A stretch of DNA of 64,000 nt, taken from the NCBI RefSeq assembly GCF_001417815.1, contig NZ_BCFK01000031.1:62001-126000 (forward strand), read 5' to 3'. Shown here piece after piece: positions 36,648-45,703 of this stretch; the stretch's first letter is position 1, and the number at the start of each line of letters is the position of its first letter. Position numbers and translations under genes: made by a program. The notes under the pieces were generated by a model. It was not told the origin of the DNA, made no database searches, and was given only the letters and a program-made list of their open reading frames with translations. This DNA is from Bifidobacterium aesculapii. Its GTDB lineage: Bacteria > Actinomycetota > Actinomycetes > Actinomycetales > Bifidobacteriaceae.

Positions 36648-37634
36648 TCACAGACCCGTGAACCACAGCAGGATGCAGGTGAACGGCGCGGCCATGAGGA
36701 TCGAATCCACACGGTCCATCACCCCGCCATGCCCCTTGAGCAGGTGGCCCATGTCCTTGATGCCGAGATCGCGCTTGATCATCGAGGCGCACAGGTCGCC
36801 GAAGGTGCCGGTCACACCGACGAGCACGCCTTCGAGAATCGGAACCCACCATTTGGCGGCCCACACGTCCGACGGATACGTCGAGAACAACACGGCGAAG
36901 GCGCCCGCCATCGCGAACAGCACGGATCCGGCGAGTCCCTCCCAGCTTTTCTTCGGCGAGATGCGGGGCGAAAGCTTGTGCCTGCCAAGCCATGCGCCGG
37001 CGAACAGTCCACCCGTATCGGACAGCGCCGGCAGGAACACGAGCATGATCGCATGCGCGACCGGATGCCCGTGGAACGTCAGCGGGATGACGATGCAGGC
37101 GGCGAGCACCGGTATGTAGAGCACCGTGAGCACCGAGACGGCCACATGGCTCAGGCGCGAATGATGCTGTTCGCCGCCCTCATGGTTGAACGACGACTCG
37201 AGACGCGCGCCGGCCTCCGTGTGCGACAGCTTGTCGGCGACCGCCAACGACAGGCGGTTGCCGAAACTGAGCTTGGCGGTCGCGGTCAGCGCGACGAACA
37301 TGATCGACGCCATCGCACACAACGCCATTGCGACGACGTGGAGCGGCGCGTAGTACGTCGCCGACAGCGTCGCCACCGAGCATACGCACAACGCGATGAA
37401 CGGGATGTGCAGTCCCACCGTGGCGAAATCGACGCGCAGCTCCCACAGCGCGAGAATCATGAACACGACGATCAACGCCACGAACAGGTCGATGCTCAGG
37501 AGCATCGCGGCGAGGATGATGGCGATCAGGACGACCGCCGTTCCGATCGCCTGCGGCATGTTCCGGCCGGTTTTCTTGTTGATCTCGTCAAGCGCGACCT
37601 CGGCCTCTTCGTGGAGTTGTTCGTTGCGTTCCAT
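36648..37634 (-). CDS. cdsA: Phosphatidate cytidylyltransferase (CdsA)
   Basis: This 328-residue membrane enzyme makes CDP-diacylglycerol from CTP and phosphatidate, the substrate of the CDP-alcohol phosphatidyltransferase at 3984. About eight hydrophobic segments are seen, and the family signature SMIKRDLGIKDMGHLLKGHG continues into GVMDRVDS near the C-terminus. The N-terminal 40 residues are acidic and cytoplasmic. It lies 15 bases after frr, as in most bacteria. Confidence 0.95.
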   Translation of the reverse strand: MERNEQLHEEAEVALDEINKKTGRNMPQAIGTAVVLIAIILAAMLLSIDLFVALIVVFMILALWELRVDFATVGLHIPFIALCVCSVATLSATYYAPLHVVAMALCAMASIMFVALTATAKLSFGNRLSLAVADKLSHTEAGARLESSFNHEGGEQHHSRLSHVAVSVLTVLYIPVLAACIVIPLTFHGHPVAHAIMLVFLPALSDTGGLFAGAWLGRHKLSPRISPKKSWEGLAGSVLFAMAGAFAVLFSTYPSDVWAAKWWVPILEGVLVGVTGTFGDLCASMIKRDLGIKDMGHLLKGHGGVMDRVDSILMAAPFTCILLWFTGL

Positions 37635-37649
37635 AACTCGTTCGGAGGA

Positions 37650-38204
37650 TCAGACCTCCATGATCTCCTTCTGCTTGGTCTCCAGCAGGGAATCGATCTC
37701 GTCGGTGACGGACTTGGTGACCTTGTCGAGGTCCTTGAGGAGACGGTCGCCCTCGTCCTCGCCCATGTCGCCGTCCTTGACGGCCTTGTCGATGCCTTCC
37801 TTGGTCTTGCGGCGGATGTTGCGCACCGCGACCTTGCCGTCCTCGGCCTTGCCCTTGGCGAGCTTCACGTACTCCTTGCGGCGTTCCTCGGTGAGTTCCG
37901 GCATGGTGACGCGGATCACGTTGCCGTCGCGGTTCGGGCTCACGCCGAGATCGGAGTTGCGGATCGCCTTCTCGACGGCCGCGGCCTGCGAGACGTCGAA
38001 CGGGGTGACGGCGAGCGTGCGGGGTTCCGGCACGCTGATGGAGGCGACGGCCTTGATCGGCGTGGGGGCGCCGTAGTAGTCGACCACGATGCCGTTGAGC
38101 AGGGCCGGGTTGGCGCGTCCGGTGCGGATGCCCGCGAAGTTCTCCTTGGTGTTCTCGACGGTCTTGGCCATCTGGTCCTTGGCCTGATCGATGACGTTTG
38201 CCAT
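37650..38204 (-). CDS. frr: Ribosome recycling factor (Frr)
   Basis: This 184-residue protein releases ribosomes from mRNA after termination, together with EF-G. The typical features are FAGIRTGRANPALL near the N-terminus, YYGAPTPIKAVASISVPEPR in the middle and KLAKGKAEDGKVAVRNIRR in the second helix. Its length and sequence are standard for the family. It lies between pyrH and cdsA. Confidence 0.97.
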   Translation of the reverse strand: MANVIDQAKDQMAKTVENTKENFAGIRTGRANPALLNGIVVDYYGAPTPIKAVASISVPEPRTLAVTPFDVSQAAAVEKAIRNSDLGVSPNRDGNVIRVTMPELTEERRKEYVKLAKGKAEDGKVAVRNIRRKTKEGIDKAVKDGDMGEDEGDRLLKDLDKVTKSVTDEIDSLLETKQKEIMEV

Positions 38205-38290
38205 ATTGTGCTCCTTGCTGTTCGTCTACGAACTGTTGGTGTTGACGTTGTTCTCCCCTACAGATTGTAGGGGTTCGGCGGGGGTGCCGG

Positions 38291-39040
38291 CTATTCCGCC
38301 ACGCGCGATTCGGCGGTGGAGACGAGCGTGCCGATCTCCTCGCCGAGCAGTGCGCGGGTCACGTTGCCCGGCTCCTCGAGGCCGAAGACGCGGATGCGCT
38401 TCTTGTTGTCGCGCGCCATGGACAGCGCGGAGGCGTCCATCACGGCGAGGTTGTCGACCAGCGCGCGGTTGTAGCTCAGGGTCTCGAAGCGCTTGGCCTC
38501 GGGGTGCTTGCGCGGATCGGCGGTGTACACGCCGTCGACGCCGTTCTTGCCCATCACCACCTCGTCGCAGTGGATCTCCAGCGAACGCTGGATGGAGACG
38601 GTGTCGGTGGAGAAGTACGGCATGCCCGCGCCGGCGCCGAAGATCACGACGCGGCCCTTCTCCAGATGGCGGATGGCCTTGAGCGGGATGTACGGCTCGG
38701 CGACCTGCCCCATGGTGATGGCGGTCTGCACGCGGGTGGCCTGACCCTCCTGCTCGAGGAAGTCCTGCAGCGCGAGGCAGTTCATCACGGTGCCGAGCAT
38801 GCCCATGTAGTCGCCGCGCGAACGGTCGATGCCGGCCTGCTGCAGCTCGGCGCCGCGGAAGAAGTTGCCGCCGCCGGTCACGATGGCCACCTGGACGCCC
38901 TGCTGGACGGCGGGCACGATCTCCTCGGCGATGCGACGGATCACCTTGGTGTCGATGCCGACCTTGCCGCCGCCGAACGCCTCGCCGGACAGCTTCAGCA
39001 GCACCCTGCGCGGCTTGTCTTTCGCATCATTGCCAGTCAT
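38291..39040 (-). CDS. pyrH: Uridylate kinase (PyrH)
   Basis: This 249-residue enzyme phosphorylates UMP to UDP and belongs to the amino-acid kinase fold. The motifs [53 protein letters not shown] and [14 protein letters not shown] are all present. It sits between the DMT exporter and frr; in most actinobacteria it follows tsf directly. Confidence 0.97.
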   Translation of the reverse strand: MTGNDAKDKPRRVLLKLSGEAFGGGKVGIDTKVIRRIAEEIVPAVQQGVQVAIVTGGGNFFRGAELQQAGIDRSRGDYMGMLGTVMNCLALQDFLEQEGQATRVQTAITMGQVAEPYIPLKAIRHLEKGRVVIFGAGAGMPYFSTDTVSIQRSLEIHCDEVVMGKNGVDGVYTADPRKHPEAKRFETLSYNRALVDNLAVMDASALSMARDNKKRIRVFGLEEPGNVTRALLGEEIGTLVSTAESRVAE

Positions 39041-39149
39041 ACGTTAAACCCTTTCGTCCTTGGTTCATGGCGCAAGTCGCATGGACCCGCGAAAAATTCC
39101 GTCTAACAGGTTATCCGCAATTCGCGACAGCGGCCCCGCGGGCGCGACC

Positions 39150-39191
39150 GGCGTTCCCGAATCCGCAGTCAGCCGCCCGGTCGGGGACGCC
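39150..39191 (-). terminator. Hairpin after the DMT exporter gene
   Basis: GGCGTTCCCGA (39150-39160) pairs with TCGGGGACGCC (39181-39191) with one T-G pair and a 20-base loop, immediately past the exporter stop. Confidence 0.5.
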
Positions 39192-39192
39192 G

Positions 39193-40131
39193 TCACCCGC
39201 GGAATCGGGACAAACGCTCGCCGAGCCAGTTCAGAATCGAGCCGGCGACGACCAGCAGCGCGCCGCACCAGAACGGCAACGACAGGGAGAGCCCGAGAAT
39301 GAGGGCGCTCGCCGCGACCGACAGCACCGGCGTGGCATAGGACGCGACGGCGAGCGTCCTGAGACTGCCGTGCAGGATGCCGTAGCCCCAGCAGGCGTAT
39401 CCGCCGCCGATGACCGTCGTGCAGGCGACGATCGCCAGCCAGTCGAGCGGACCGGGCATCGTCTGCGGCCACCCTTCGCCTGAGATGAAGTGGATGATCC
39501 ACAGCATGACCGCCACCCCGGGGAAGAACACCGACGTGCCGTCATACCCGTGCGATATGGACGGCGTGATCACCGCGTAGACGGACCAGGCGAAGGCGCC
39601 GAGAAACGCGAGCAGGTACGGCAGCGGGTTCGACGCCACATGCCCGAGCGCCGCTTCGAGGCGCAGGCCGCTGTTGCCGCCGACCGCCAGCGCCACGCCG
39701 ACGGTCGCCACGCCGGCGCCGGGCAGCGCGCGCCACACGGCGCCCTTGCGCCGTGGCCTGCCCAGGGCCGCGGCGAGCAGCACCATCAATGTCGGCCACA
39801 GATAGTTGACGAGGCTCACCTCGACGGATTGCTCCGCGGTGGAGGCCAGTCCGATGGACAATGATATGGACGACTCGTAGAAGACGAACAGCACCCCGCC
39901 GACGATGAGATACCGGCGCGGGCACAGACGCAGCGGCGCGGGCCTGTGGAAGACGAACAGCAGAACGACGCCGCAGGTGTAGATGAGCGCCGAGCCAAGC
40001 GTCGCGCCGAAGGATTCGGCGACGATGCGCACCAGCGCGGTCATCAGGCTCCATAGCGCGATGGCGAGCAGCCCGACCGCCGTCGCCTTGGTCGCCGGCA
40101 CGTAGGCCGTCCTTCCGTCCTTCTCGCCCAT
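39193..40131 (-). CDS. DMT-superfamily (EamA) exporter, YddG-like
   Basis: The 312-residue protein has ten membrane helices in two EamA repeats. LVNYLWPTLMVLLAAALG and the glutamate-containing ASTAEQSVEVSLVNYL segment resemble the aromatic amino acid exporter YddG, but I cannot fix the substrate. The ATG at 40131 has AAGGAG seven bases upstream; an in-frame ATG at 40152 is possible. It interrupts the usual tsf-pyrH order and is bounded by hairpins on both sides, which suggests a transcription unit of its own. Confidence 0.87.
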   Translation of the reverse strand: MGEKDGRTAYVPATKATAVGLLAIALWSLMTALVRIVAESFGATLGSALIYTCGVVLLFVFHRPAPLRLCPRRYLIVGGVLFVFYESSISLSIGLASTAEQSVEVSLVNYLWPTLMVLLAAALGRPRRKGAVWRALPGAGVATVGVALAVGGNSGLRLEAALGHVASNPLPYLLAFLGAFAWSVYAVITPSISHGYDGTSVFFPGVAVMLWIIHFISGEGWPQTMPGPLDWLAIVACTTVIGGGYACWGYGILHGSLRTLAVASYATPVLSVAASALILGLSLSLPFWCGALLVVAGSILNWLGERLSRFRG

Positions 40132-40223
40132 ACGCGTCTCCTTCCCGTTCATGGAGGGCGTTTCCGCGCCCCGTTGTCTCCGACTGGTCCAGTCCGGGCG
40201 CGTCACCGACGTCCCGGACAAAC

Positions 40224-40263
40224 GATGGCGGCCGCGCACCCTGAAAGGCGCGCGGCCGCCATC
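40224..40263 (-). terminator. 14-bp GC hairpin terminator of tsf
   Basis: GATGGCGGCCGCGC (40224-40237) pairs perfectly with 40250-40263. On the minus strand GTTTG follows. It lies about 60 bases past the tsf stop. Confidence 0.7.
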
Positions 40264-40326
40264 CTGCTGGCGTGTCGTCGTCACCCGTACCGACGGGGAC
40301 GACGACACGCTCTCAACGGGGTCCGC

Positions 40327-41178
40327 TCACTCCTCGGAGCCCTTGCCGACCTCGACGCGGGCGAAGGCCACTGCCTTGCCGCCCACTTCCTCGAAGAGCT
40401 TGCCGACGGTCTTGGAAGGATCCTTGACGAACGGCTGCTCGAGGAGGACGACCTCCTTGAAGAAGGCGTTGAGACGGCCCTCGACGATCTTCGGGACGAT
40501 CTTCTCCGGCTTGCCCTCGGCGAGGGACTTCTCGGTGGCGACGCGACGCTCGGACTCGACCACATCGGCCGGGACGTCCTCGCGGGTCAGCCACTTGGCG
40601 CCCATCGCGGAGATCTGCAGCGCGGCCTCGTGCGCGACGGCGGCGCCGGCCTCGTCGGTGGCGATCATGGCGACGATGCTCGGCGGCATCTCGGCGGACT
40701 TCTTGTGCGCGTAGACCTCGACGTGCTCGCCGGAGATCTTCGCGAACTGGCCGACCTTGACGTGCTCGCCGAACAGGGCGGCGGCCTCCTCGATGGCCTC
40801 CTTGACGGTCTCGTCGCCGGCCTTGGCGGCCAGAACGGCTTCGGTGGAGTCGGCGTCGGCGTCGACGGCGTAGCCGAGGACGGTGTCGGCGAATTCGACG
40901 AACTTCGGGGTCTTGGCCACGAAGTCGGTCTCGGAGTTCAGCTCGACCGCGTAGCCGGTCTCGCCGTTGGCGCCCGCGACGACCTTGGAGGCGATGGTGC
41001 CCTCCTGGGCCTTGCGGCCTTCGCGCTTGCCGGCCGCGGCGATGCCCTTGGCGCGGATGATCTCCTTGGCGCGGGCGACGTCGCCTTCGGCCTCGGTCAG
41101 GGCCTTCTTGACGTCGAGCATGCCGGCGCCGGTGTCCTCACGAACCTGCTTGATCAGAGCGGCGGTAATTGCTGCCAT
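40327..41178 (-). CDS. tsf: Elongation factor Ts
   Basis: EF-Ts (283 residues) exchanges GDP for GTP on EF-Tu. The N-terminal UBA-like domain has LIKQVREDTGAGMLDVKKAL, and ELNSETDFVAK is the second family signature. An extra Asp/Ala-rich insertion (about 90-125) is typical of actinobacterial forms. It follows rpsB in the same transcript, with hairpin-forming sequence in the 131-base gap. Confidence 0.97.
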   Translation of the reverse strand: MAAITAALIKQVREDTGAGMLDVKKALTEAEGDVARAKEIIRAKGIAAAGKREGRKAQEGTIASKVVAGANGETGYAVELNSETDFVAKTPKFVEFADTVLGYAVDADADSTEAVLAAKAGDETVKEAIEEAAALFGEHVKVGQFAKISGEHVEVYAHKKSAEMPPSIVAMIATDEAGAAVAHEAALQISAMGAKWLTREDVPADVVESERRVATEKSLAEGKPEKIVPKIVEGRLNAFFKEVVLLEQPFVKDPSKTVGKLFEEVGGKAVAFARVEVGKGSEE

Positions 41179-41226
41179 GAAACTTGTCTCCTTGAGATAA
41201 AACTCGATTACGTTCCTCTAAGACAA

Positions 41227-41250
41227 GAGGTGCAATCATGATTGCACCTC
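41227..41250. terminator. 24-bp perfect palindrome between rpsB and tsf
   Basis: Positions 41227-41250 (GAGGTGCAATCA and its complement) form a palindrome with no loop. A further GTGAACC/GGTTCAC inverted repeat lies toward rpsB at about 41266-41284. They may tune the ratio of S2 to EF-Ts by partial termination or RNA processing. Confidence 0.55.
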
Positions 41251-41309
41251 CCATCCTAGCGGTTGGTGAACCTCGGCGGTTCACGGTTGGCGAACCCTTC
41301 AGCGGGGAT

Positions 41310-42119
41310 TCACTCGGCCTTGGTCTCGGCCTCGGCGGCCGGGGCGGCGGTCTCCTGGTTCTCCAGGAGCTCCTTCTCCCAAGCGGCCATCGGCTGCTCG
41401 GAGGCGCCCTCCTCCTTGGCGGCCTTGCCGGAACGCTCCAGCAGACCGTCGGCGACGGCGTCGGCCATGAGGCTGGTCAGCAGCTCGATGCCGCGGATGG
41501 CGTCATCGTTGGCCGGGATCGGGTAGTCGACGGACTCCGGGTCGGTGTTGGTGTCGACGATGGCGATGACCGGGATGCCCAGCTTGTGGGCCTCCTCGAC
41601 GGCCAGCGCCTCCTTGTTAATGTCGACGACGAACATCGCGGACGGGGTGCGGCCCATGTTGCGGATGCCGCCGAGCTGCTTCTCCAGCTTGTCCTTCTCG
41701 CGCTCGAGGAGCAGCAGCTCCTTCTTGGTCAGGCCGGAGCCGTGCACGTCGGAGAAGTCCATCTCCTCGAGCTCCTTGAGGCGGGAGACGCGCTTGGAGA
41801 CGGTCTGGAAGTTGGTCAGCATGCCGCCGAGCCAACGCTCGGACACGTACGGCATGTTCACGCGGGTGGCCTGGCCGGAGACGGCCTCCTGGGCCTGCTT
41901 CTTGGTGCCGACGAAGAGCACGGTGCCGTTGTGGGCGACGGTGGTCTTGATGAAGTCGTACGCCTTGTCGATCATTTCGAGCGACTTGAACAGGTTGATG
42001 ATGTGGATGCCGTTGCGCTGGGTGAGGATGAACGGCTTCATCTTCGGGTTCCAGCGGCGGGTCTGGTGGCCGAAGTGCAGGCCTGCCTTCAGCATTTCGC
42101 TCATCGTGATCTGAGCCAT
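41310..42119 (-). CDS. rpsB: 30S ribosomal protein S2
   Basis: S2 (269 residues) has the standard start [25 protein letters not shown]. The family signature region is [33 protein letters not shown] (in part), with [15 protein letters not shown] following. The C-terminal 40 residues are Ala/Glu-rich, as in other actinobacteria. It begins the rpsB-tsf operon after a leader of over 200 bases. AAAGGTCAC lies upstream of the ATG. Confidence 0.97.
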   Translation of the reverse strand: MAQITMSEMLKAGLHFGHQTRRWNPKMKPFILTQRNGIHIINLFKSLEMIDKAYDFIKTTVAHNGTVLFVGTKKQAQEAVSGQATRVNMPYVSERWLGGMLTNFQTVSKRVSRLKELEEMDFSDVHGSGLTKKELLLLEREKDKLEKQLGGIRNMGRTPSAMFVVDINKEALAVEEAHKLGIPVIAIVDTNTDPESVDYPIPANDDAIRGIELLTSLMADAVADGLLERSGKAAKEEGASEQPMAAWEKELLENQETAAPAAEAETKAE

Positions 42120-42338
42120 GGTAGTGACCTTTCTTGTCGGTTATTGCCTGGTCATGCGCACCTGCGTGCAGCGCTCCCCCGCATTCTCACGGGTTCGGGC
42201 CGACCGACACAGGCCGTCGCGGGCATGACGCGAATTCTTCGTGCGCCGGTAGACGATATCGGTTGGTTCGGGACGGCTGCGACTCCGCCCCTCGCCTGGT
42301 TGGCGCACGAATTGGCACAGTACCATACGGCATGGAAA

Positions 42339-42364
42339 AGCCCCGGGCCTTCCGGTCCGGGGCT
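42339..42364 (-). terminator. Rho-independent terminator of def
   Basis: An 11-bp GC stem (AGCCCCGG outer arm, GGTCCGGGGC inner) with a TTCC loop, read on the minus strand, is followed by TTTT. It lies 23 bases past the def stop and is one of the few classical terminators in the window. Confidence 0.8.
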
Positions 42365-42386
42365 CACGCCTTCGGGGCGGTGGCGG

Positions 42387-42872
42387 CTACTTGGCGTGCT
42401 CGCGCATGTATTTGAGCGCCGCCCTGCGCTCCTCCTTCTCGAGACGGTCGAGGTACACGTGGCCGTCGAGATGGTCGGTCTCATGCTGGAGCATGCGGCC
42501 CATGAGGCCGGTGCCTTCCAGCACGATCTCCTTGCCGTCCAGGTCGATGCCGCGCACGCGCGCATAGTCCGCGCGACGCGTCTTGTACCACAGGCCGGGC
42601 ACCGACAGGCATCCCTCGTCGCCGTACTGTTCGCCGCGGGTCTCCTCCAGCACGGGGTTGAGCACGTAGCCGACCTTCCCGTCGATGTTGTAGGAGAAGG
42701 CCCGGAGCCCCACGCCGATCTGGTTGGCGGACAATCCGGCCCGACCGGGATCGTTCACGGTCTCCAGCAGATCGTCGACGAGACGTCGCACGGCCGGGGT
42801 GATCTCGCGGATCTCATCGCAGGGGGTGCGCAGCACGGGATCGGGGACGATGCGGATTTCACGGATGGCCAA
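42387..42872 (-). CDS. def: Peptide deformylase (Def)
   Basis: This 161-residue iron enzyme removes the formyl group from new proteins. All three motifs are visible: [10 protein letters not shown] (a variant of GxGLAAxQ), EGCLSVPG with the metal-binding Cys, and QHETDHLDG with the two metal-binding His and the catalytic Glu. The start follows the fatty acyl-CoA ligase stop by two bases, so the two genes are probably one transcript, ended by the terminator at 42339. Confidence 0.94.
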   Translation of the reverse strand: MAIREIRIVPDPVLRTPCDEIREITPAVRRLVDDLLETVNDPGRAGLSANQIGVGLRAFSYNIDGKVGYVLNPVLEETRGEQYGDEGCLSVPGLWYKTRRADYARVRGIDLDGKEIVLEGTGLMGRMLQHETDHLDGHVYLDRLEKEERRAALKYMREHAK

Positions 42873-42874
42873 GA

Positions 42875-44983
42875 CTATTTCTCCTCGCTGTCGTTGTGTT
42901 CGGCATCGGCACGGTCGCTCGCGGCGTCGGCGTCGGGGAAAGCCGCCGCGGCGTCCTCCCGCGGTTCGACGGACTCGTCCTGCTGCCGCTTGATCTTCTC
43001 CGAAACGCTAGCAAGCGAATCAGACACGTTGCCCTTGGCTTGCTCGTATGCGGACCGCAGCGACTTCGTGTTGACGCTTTCCGAAGCCTGCTTGACCGTT
43101 TCCGCGGTGCGCTTGACCGATTCGGTGGTCCGGTCGAGGATGCGCACGGTGGCGGGCAACGGCTTGGCGGGGTTGCGCGGGGCGTAGATCTCGTCGTCGA
43201 TGATGCGCTCGTAACGCTTGAGGATCTTGGCGCGCACGATCTTCAGACTCGGCGTCAGCGTGCCCGACTCCTGGCTGAACTGCTCGTCGAGGATGACGAA
43301 CTTGCGCACCGATTCGGCGCGCGACACGTTCGCGTTCGCCTTGTCGACGTACTGCTGCACGAACGCGCGGACGGCGTCGTTGACGGCGATCTCATCCAGC
43401 GGGGCGTCCCGGTCGAGGCCCTGGGAGGCGAGCCAGGAACGGGTCATGTCCGGTTCGAGCTCGATGAGCGCGGCGATGAACGGCTTGCCGTCGCCGATGA
43501 CGACGGCATGGTCGACGATCGGGCACGTGGCGATGGTCTCCTCCATCGGCGCGGGGCTCACGTTCTTGCCGCCGGCGGTGATGATGATGTCCTTCGTGCG
43601 GCCGGTGATGGTCACGAAGCCGTCGTCGTCGATCGAGCCGAGATCGCCGGTGTGGATCCAGCCGTCGGCCGTCTTCGTCTCGGCGGTCAGTTCGGGCTGC
43701 CTGTAGTAGCCGAGGAACACGTTCGGGCCGGTGAGGAGCAGTTCGCCCCCGTCGCCCTGACGCACGCCCATGCCGGGGCCGGGCTTGCCGACCGTGCCGA
43801 CCTTGTTCGCTTCCTGCCAGTTGACGAGCATGGGGGCGGCGGTTTCGGTCATGCCGTAGCCCTGGATGAAGGTGATGCCGTCCATGCCGTTGAAGAAGTG
43901 CGCCAGATCGGAGTTGAGAGGCGCGCCGCCGCAGGCGAGCCACGAGAGGTTCGGACCGAGCGCGGAGCGGACCGACTTGCCGACGGTGGACATGAAGAAC
44001 GAATGGCGCACGCGGGCCGCGAGACTGTGTCCGCGTCCCTCCTGCCCGTCCTTCGACCACTGCACGAAATGACGGTACGCCGCCGCGAACACGCGTCCGG
44101 CGATGCCGTTGCCGGCCTTCTGCGAGGCGGCGTTGTACACCTTCTCGAACACGCGCGGCACGCCGAGCAGGTAGGTGGGTTTGAACGAGCGCAGATCGGC
44201 GAGCAGGTGCTTGGCTCCCGGGATGTAGCCGACGACGCCGTGGCCGCCGATGGCGACGTACTGGATGTACCGGGCGAAGCAGTGGGCCAACGGCAGGAAG
44301 AGCAGCAGGCGGTTGGGGTTGTAGAGCATGTCCTCGAGGATGATGTAGCCGTTCTTCACGATATGCGTGAAGTTGCGGTTCGACAGCATGGCGCCCTTCG
44401 GCTTGCCGGTCGAACCGGACGTGTACACGATGGTGGTCATGTCGTCGGCCCTGACGCGCGCGATGGCGGCGTCGAGCTCGTCGTCGGAGACGCCCGCGCC
44501 GAAATCGGCGACGGCGTCGAGGCCGTTCTCCTTGAAGTTGAACACGTATTCCAGACCGTCGACCTCGTCGCGCACCTGTTCGAGGGTCTGCGCGTGCGCC
44601 TGGTCGCCGGCGAACGCGATCAGCGGCGACGTATCCGCGATGATGGAGGCCGCCTGCCGCTGCGAATCGGTCTCGTAGATCGGCACGCTCACCGCGCCGA
44701 TCGCGGCGCAGGCGAAATCGGTGACGCCCCACTCGTAGCAGGTGGCGGAGTAGATGGCGACCATGGTGCCGGGGCGCACGCCCAGGGCCAGCATGCCCTT
44801 GGCGACCTCGCGCACCCGCGAGAGCATCTCGTGCGCCTTGACCGTATGCCAGCGGCGCTCGGAATCCTGGTATTCGGCGATGTCGTCGTCGGGGGCGCCC
44901 TCGGCGCGCGCGGCGAGCAACGAGAATATCGTGTCGCCGTCGTTGGTCACATATTCGGGGTCGGAAATATACTCACGCAACAT
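42875..44983 (-). CDS. fadD: Long-chain fatty acyl-CoA ligase (FadD15-like)
   Basis: The 702-residue enzyme belongs to the AMP-dependent ligases: [18 protein letters not shown] is the P-loop, and [34 protein letters not shown] and [17 protein letters not shown] are the later motifs. It should activate fatty acids to acyl-CoA, and Mycobacterium FadD15 is the closest type I recognise. The C-terminal extension of about 100 residues, rich in Lys, Glu and Ser with helical repeats ([17 protein letters not shown]), is unusual and of unknown use. Def follows after two bases. Confidence 0.92.
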   Translation of the reverse strand: MLREYISDPEYVTNDGDTIFSLLAARAEGAPDDDIAEYQDSERRWHTVKAHEMLSRVREVAKGMLALGVRPGTMVAIYSATCYEWGVTDFACAAIGAVSVPIYETDSQRQAASIIADTSPLIAFAGDQAHAQTLEQVRDEVDGLEYVFNFKENGLDAVADFGAGVSDDELDAAIARVRADDMTTIVYTSGSTGKPKGAMLSNRNFTHIVKNGYIILEDMLYNPNRLLLFLPLAHCFARYIQYVAIGGHGVVGYIPGAKHLLADLRSFKPTYLLGVPRVFEKVYNAASQKAGNGIAGRVFAAAYRHFVQWSKDGQEGRGHSLAARVRHSFFMSTVGKSVRSALGPNLSWLACGGAPLNSDLAHFFNGMDGITFIQGYGMTETAAPMLVNWQEANKVGTVGKPGPGMGVRQGDGGELLLTGPNVFLGYYRQPELTAETKTADGWIHTGDLGSIDDDGFVTITGRTKDIIITAGGKNVSPAPMEETIATCPIVDHAVVIGDGKPFIAALIELEPDMTRSWLASQGLDRDAPLDEIAVNDAVRAFVQQYVDKANANVSRAESVRKFVILDEQFSQESGTLTPSLKIVRAKILKRYERIIDDEIYAPRNPAKPLPATVRILDRTTESVKRTAETVKQASESVNTKSLRSAYEQAKGNVSDSLASVSEKIKRQQDESVEPREDAAAAFPDADAASDRADAEHNDSEEK

Positions 44984-45037
44984 GAATCCAAGACTATACC
45001 CGGTCCGGTATCAGCCATGGGGTGCCGCGCCGGACGC

Positions 45038-45541
45038 CTAGCCGATGTCGGCGACCGTGCACATCCAGCGCGACCCCTTGATTTCGAACCGCAGGTTCGA
45101 CCAGTAGGATTCCCCTCCCACGGACAGATGCACGGCGAGTTCCAGCGCGTCGGCGTTGACCAGCATTCCGTATACCGAGAACGGCACGACCGGCAGGTAG
45201 CGCATCCTCGCGCGCAGCGCGTCGTCCGTCCGCATGGTGCTGTCCATCAGATAGGCCATGGTCTCCAGGCGCTCGATGCAGGACGGTTCGACGGCTCGGC
45301 GCAGCATCGACGCCGACAGCGTCCCGCGAATCACGTCGGCGGCCAGGCACGCGACCTTGCATCCGGACACGGCCATGCCGTGCATCTGCCCGTCGGTCAT
45401 CGCGTCGTCCACGACCGCGACGATGCGGTACGGCACGGGTTCCGCGGAAAGCTCGACATGTATCCGTCCCTCGTAGACGGGAGGGGTGTCGCCGTGGATG
45501 AATCCCGCGGAAGGGAATATGACGTGACGCTGCGGTTGCAT
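45038..45541 (-). CDS. Rv3235-like protein of unknown function
   Basis: This protein of 167 residues has no signal peptide or membrane helix. The C-terminal segment SNLRFEIKGSRWMCTVADIG resembles the ending of the actinobacterial Rv3235 family (charged strand, then RWxCxxxxxG), a tentative match made by eye. The start at 45541 has AAGGAGCC upstream, and the longer frame is rejected for lack of a site. It lies between guaB3 (upstream) and the fatty acyl-CoA ligase. I cannot assign a function. Confidence 0.6.
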   Translation of the reverse strand: MQPQRHVIFPSAGFIHGDTPPVYEGRIHVELSAEPVPYRIVAVVDDAMTDGQMHGMAVSGCKVACLAADVIRGTLSASMLRRAVEPSCIERLETMAYLMDSTMRTDDALRARMRYLPVVPFSVYGMLVNADALELAVHLSVGGESYWSNLRFEIKGSRWMCTVADIG

Positions 45542-45618
45542 TGGAGGCTCCTTCGCCGATCGATGGCCGTTCGCGCGGACCGTCGTCGGCCTCGCACGAA
45601 GCCATCGCACCATATCCG

Positions 45619-45648
45619 AAGGCCCCGCGTCAACATGGGCGGGGCCTT
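45619..45648 (-). terminator. Hairpin terminator of guaB3
   Basis: AAGGCCCCGC (45619-45628) and GCGGGGCCTT (45639-45648) pair perfectly around a ten-base loop, 56 bases past the guaB3 stop and upstream of the next gene. There is no U tract. Confidence 0.65.
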
Positions 45649-45703
45649 GGTGCATGGGTGTGGACGACGCGGTGGATAACCTCCCCCCGCACGCCCCTAT
45701 CGG

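Noticed and set aside
42896-45679. 927-residue plus-strand open frame
   Set aside because: It is antisense to the fatty acyl-CoA ligase and the next gene; the composition is that of a shadow frame.
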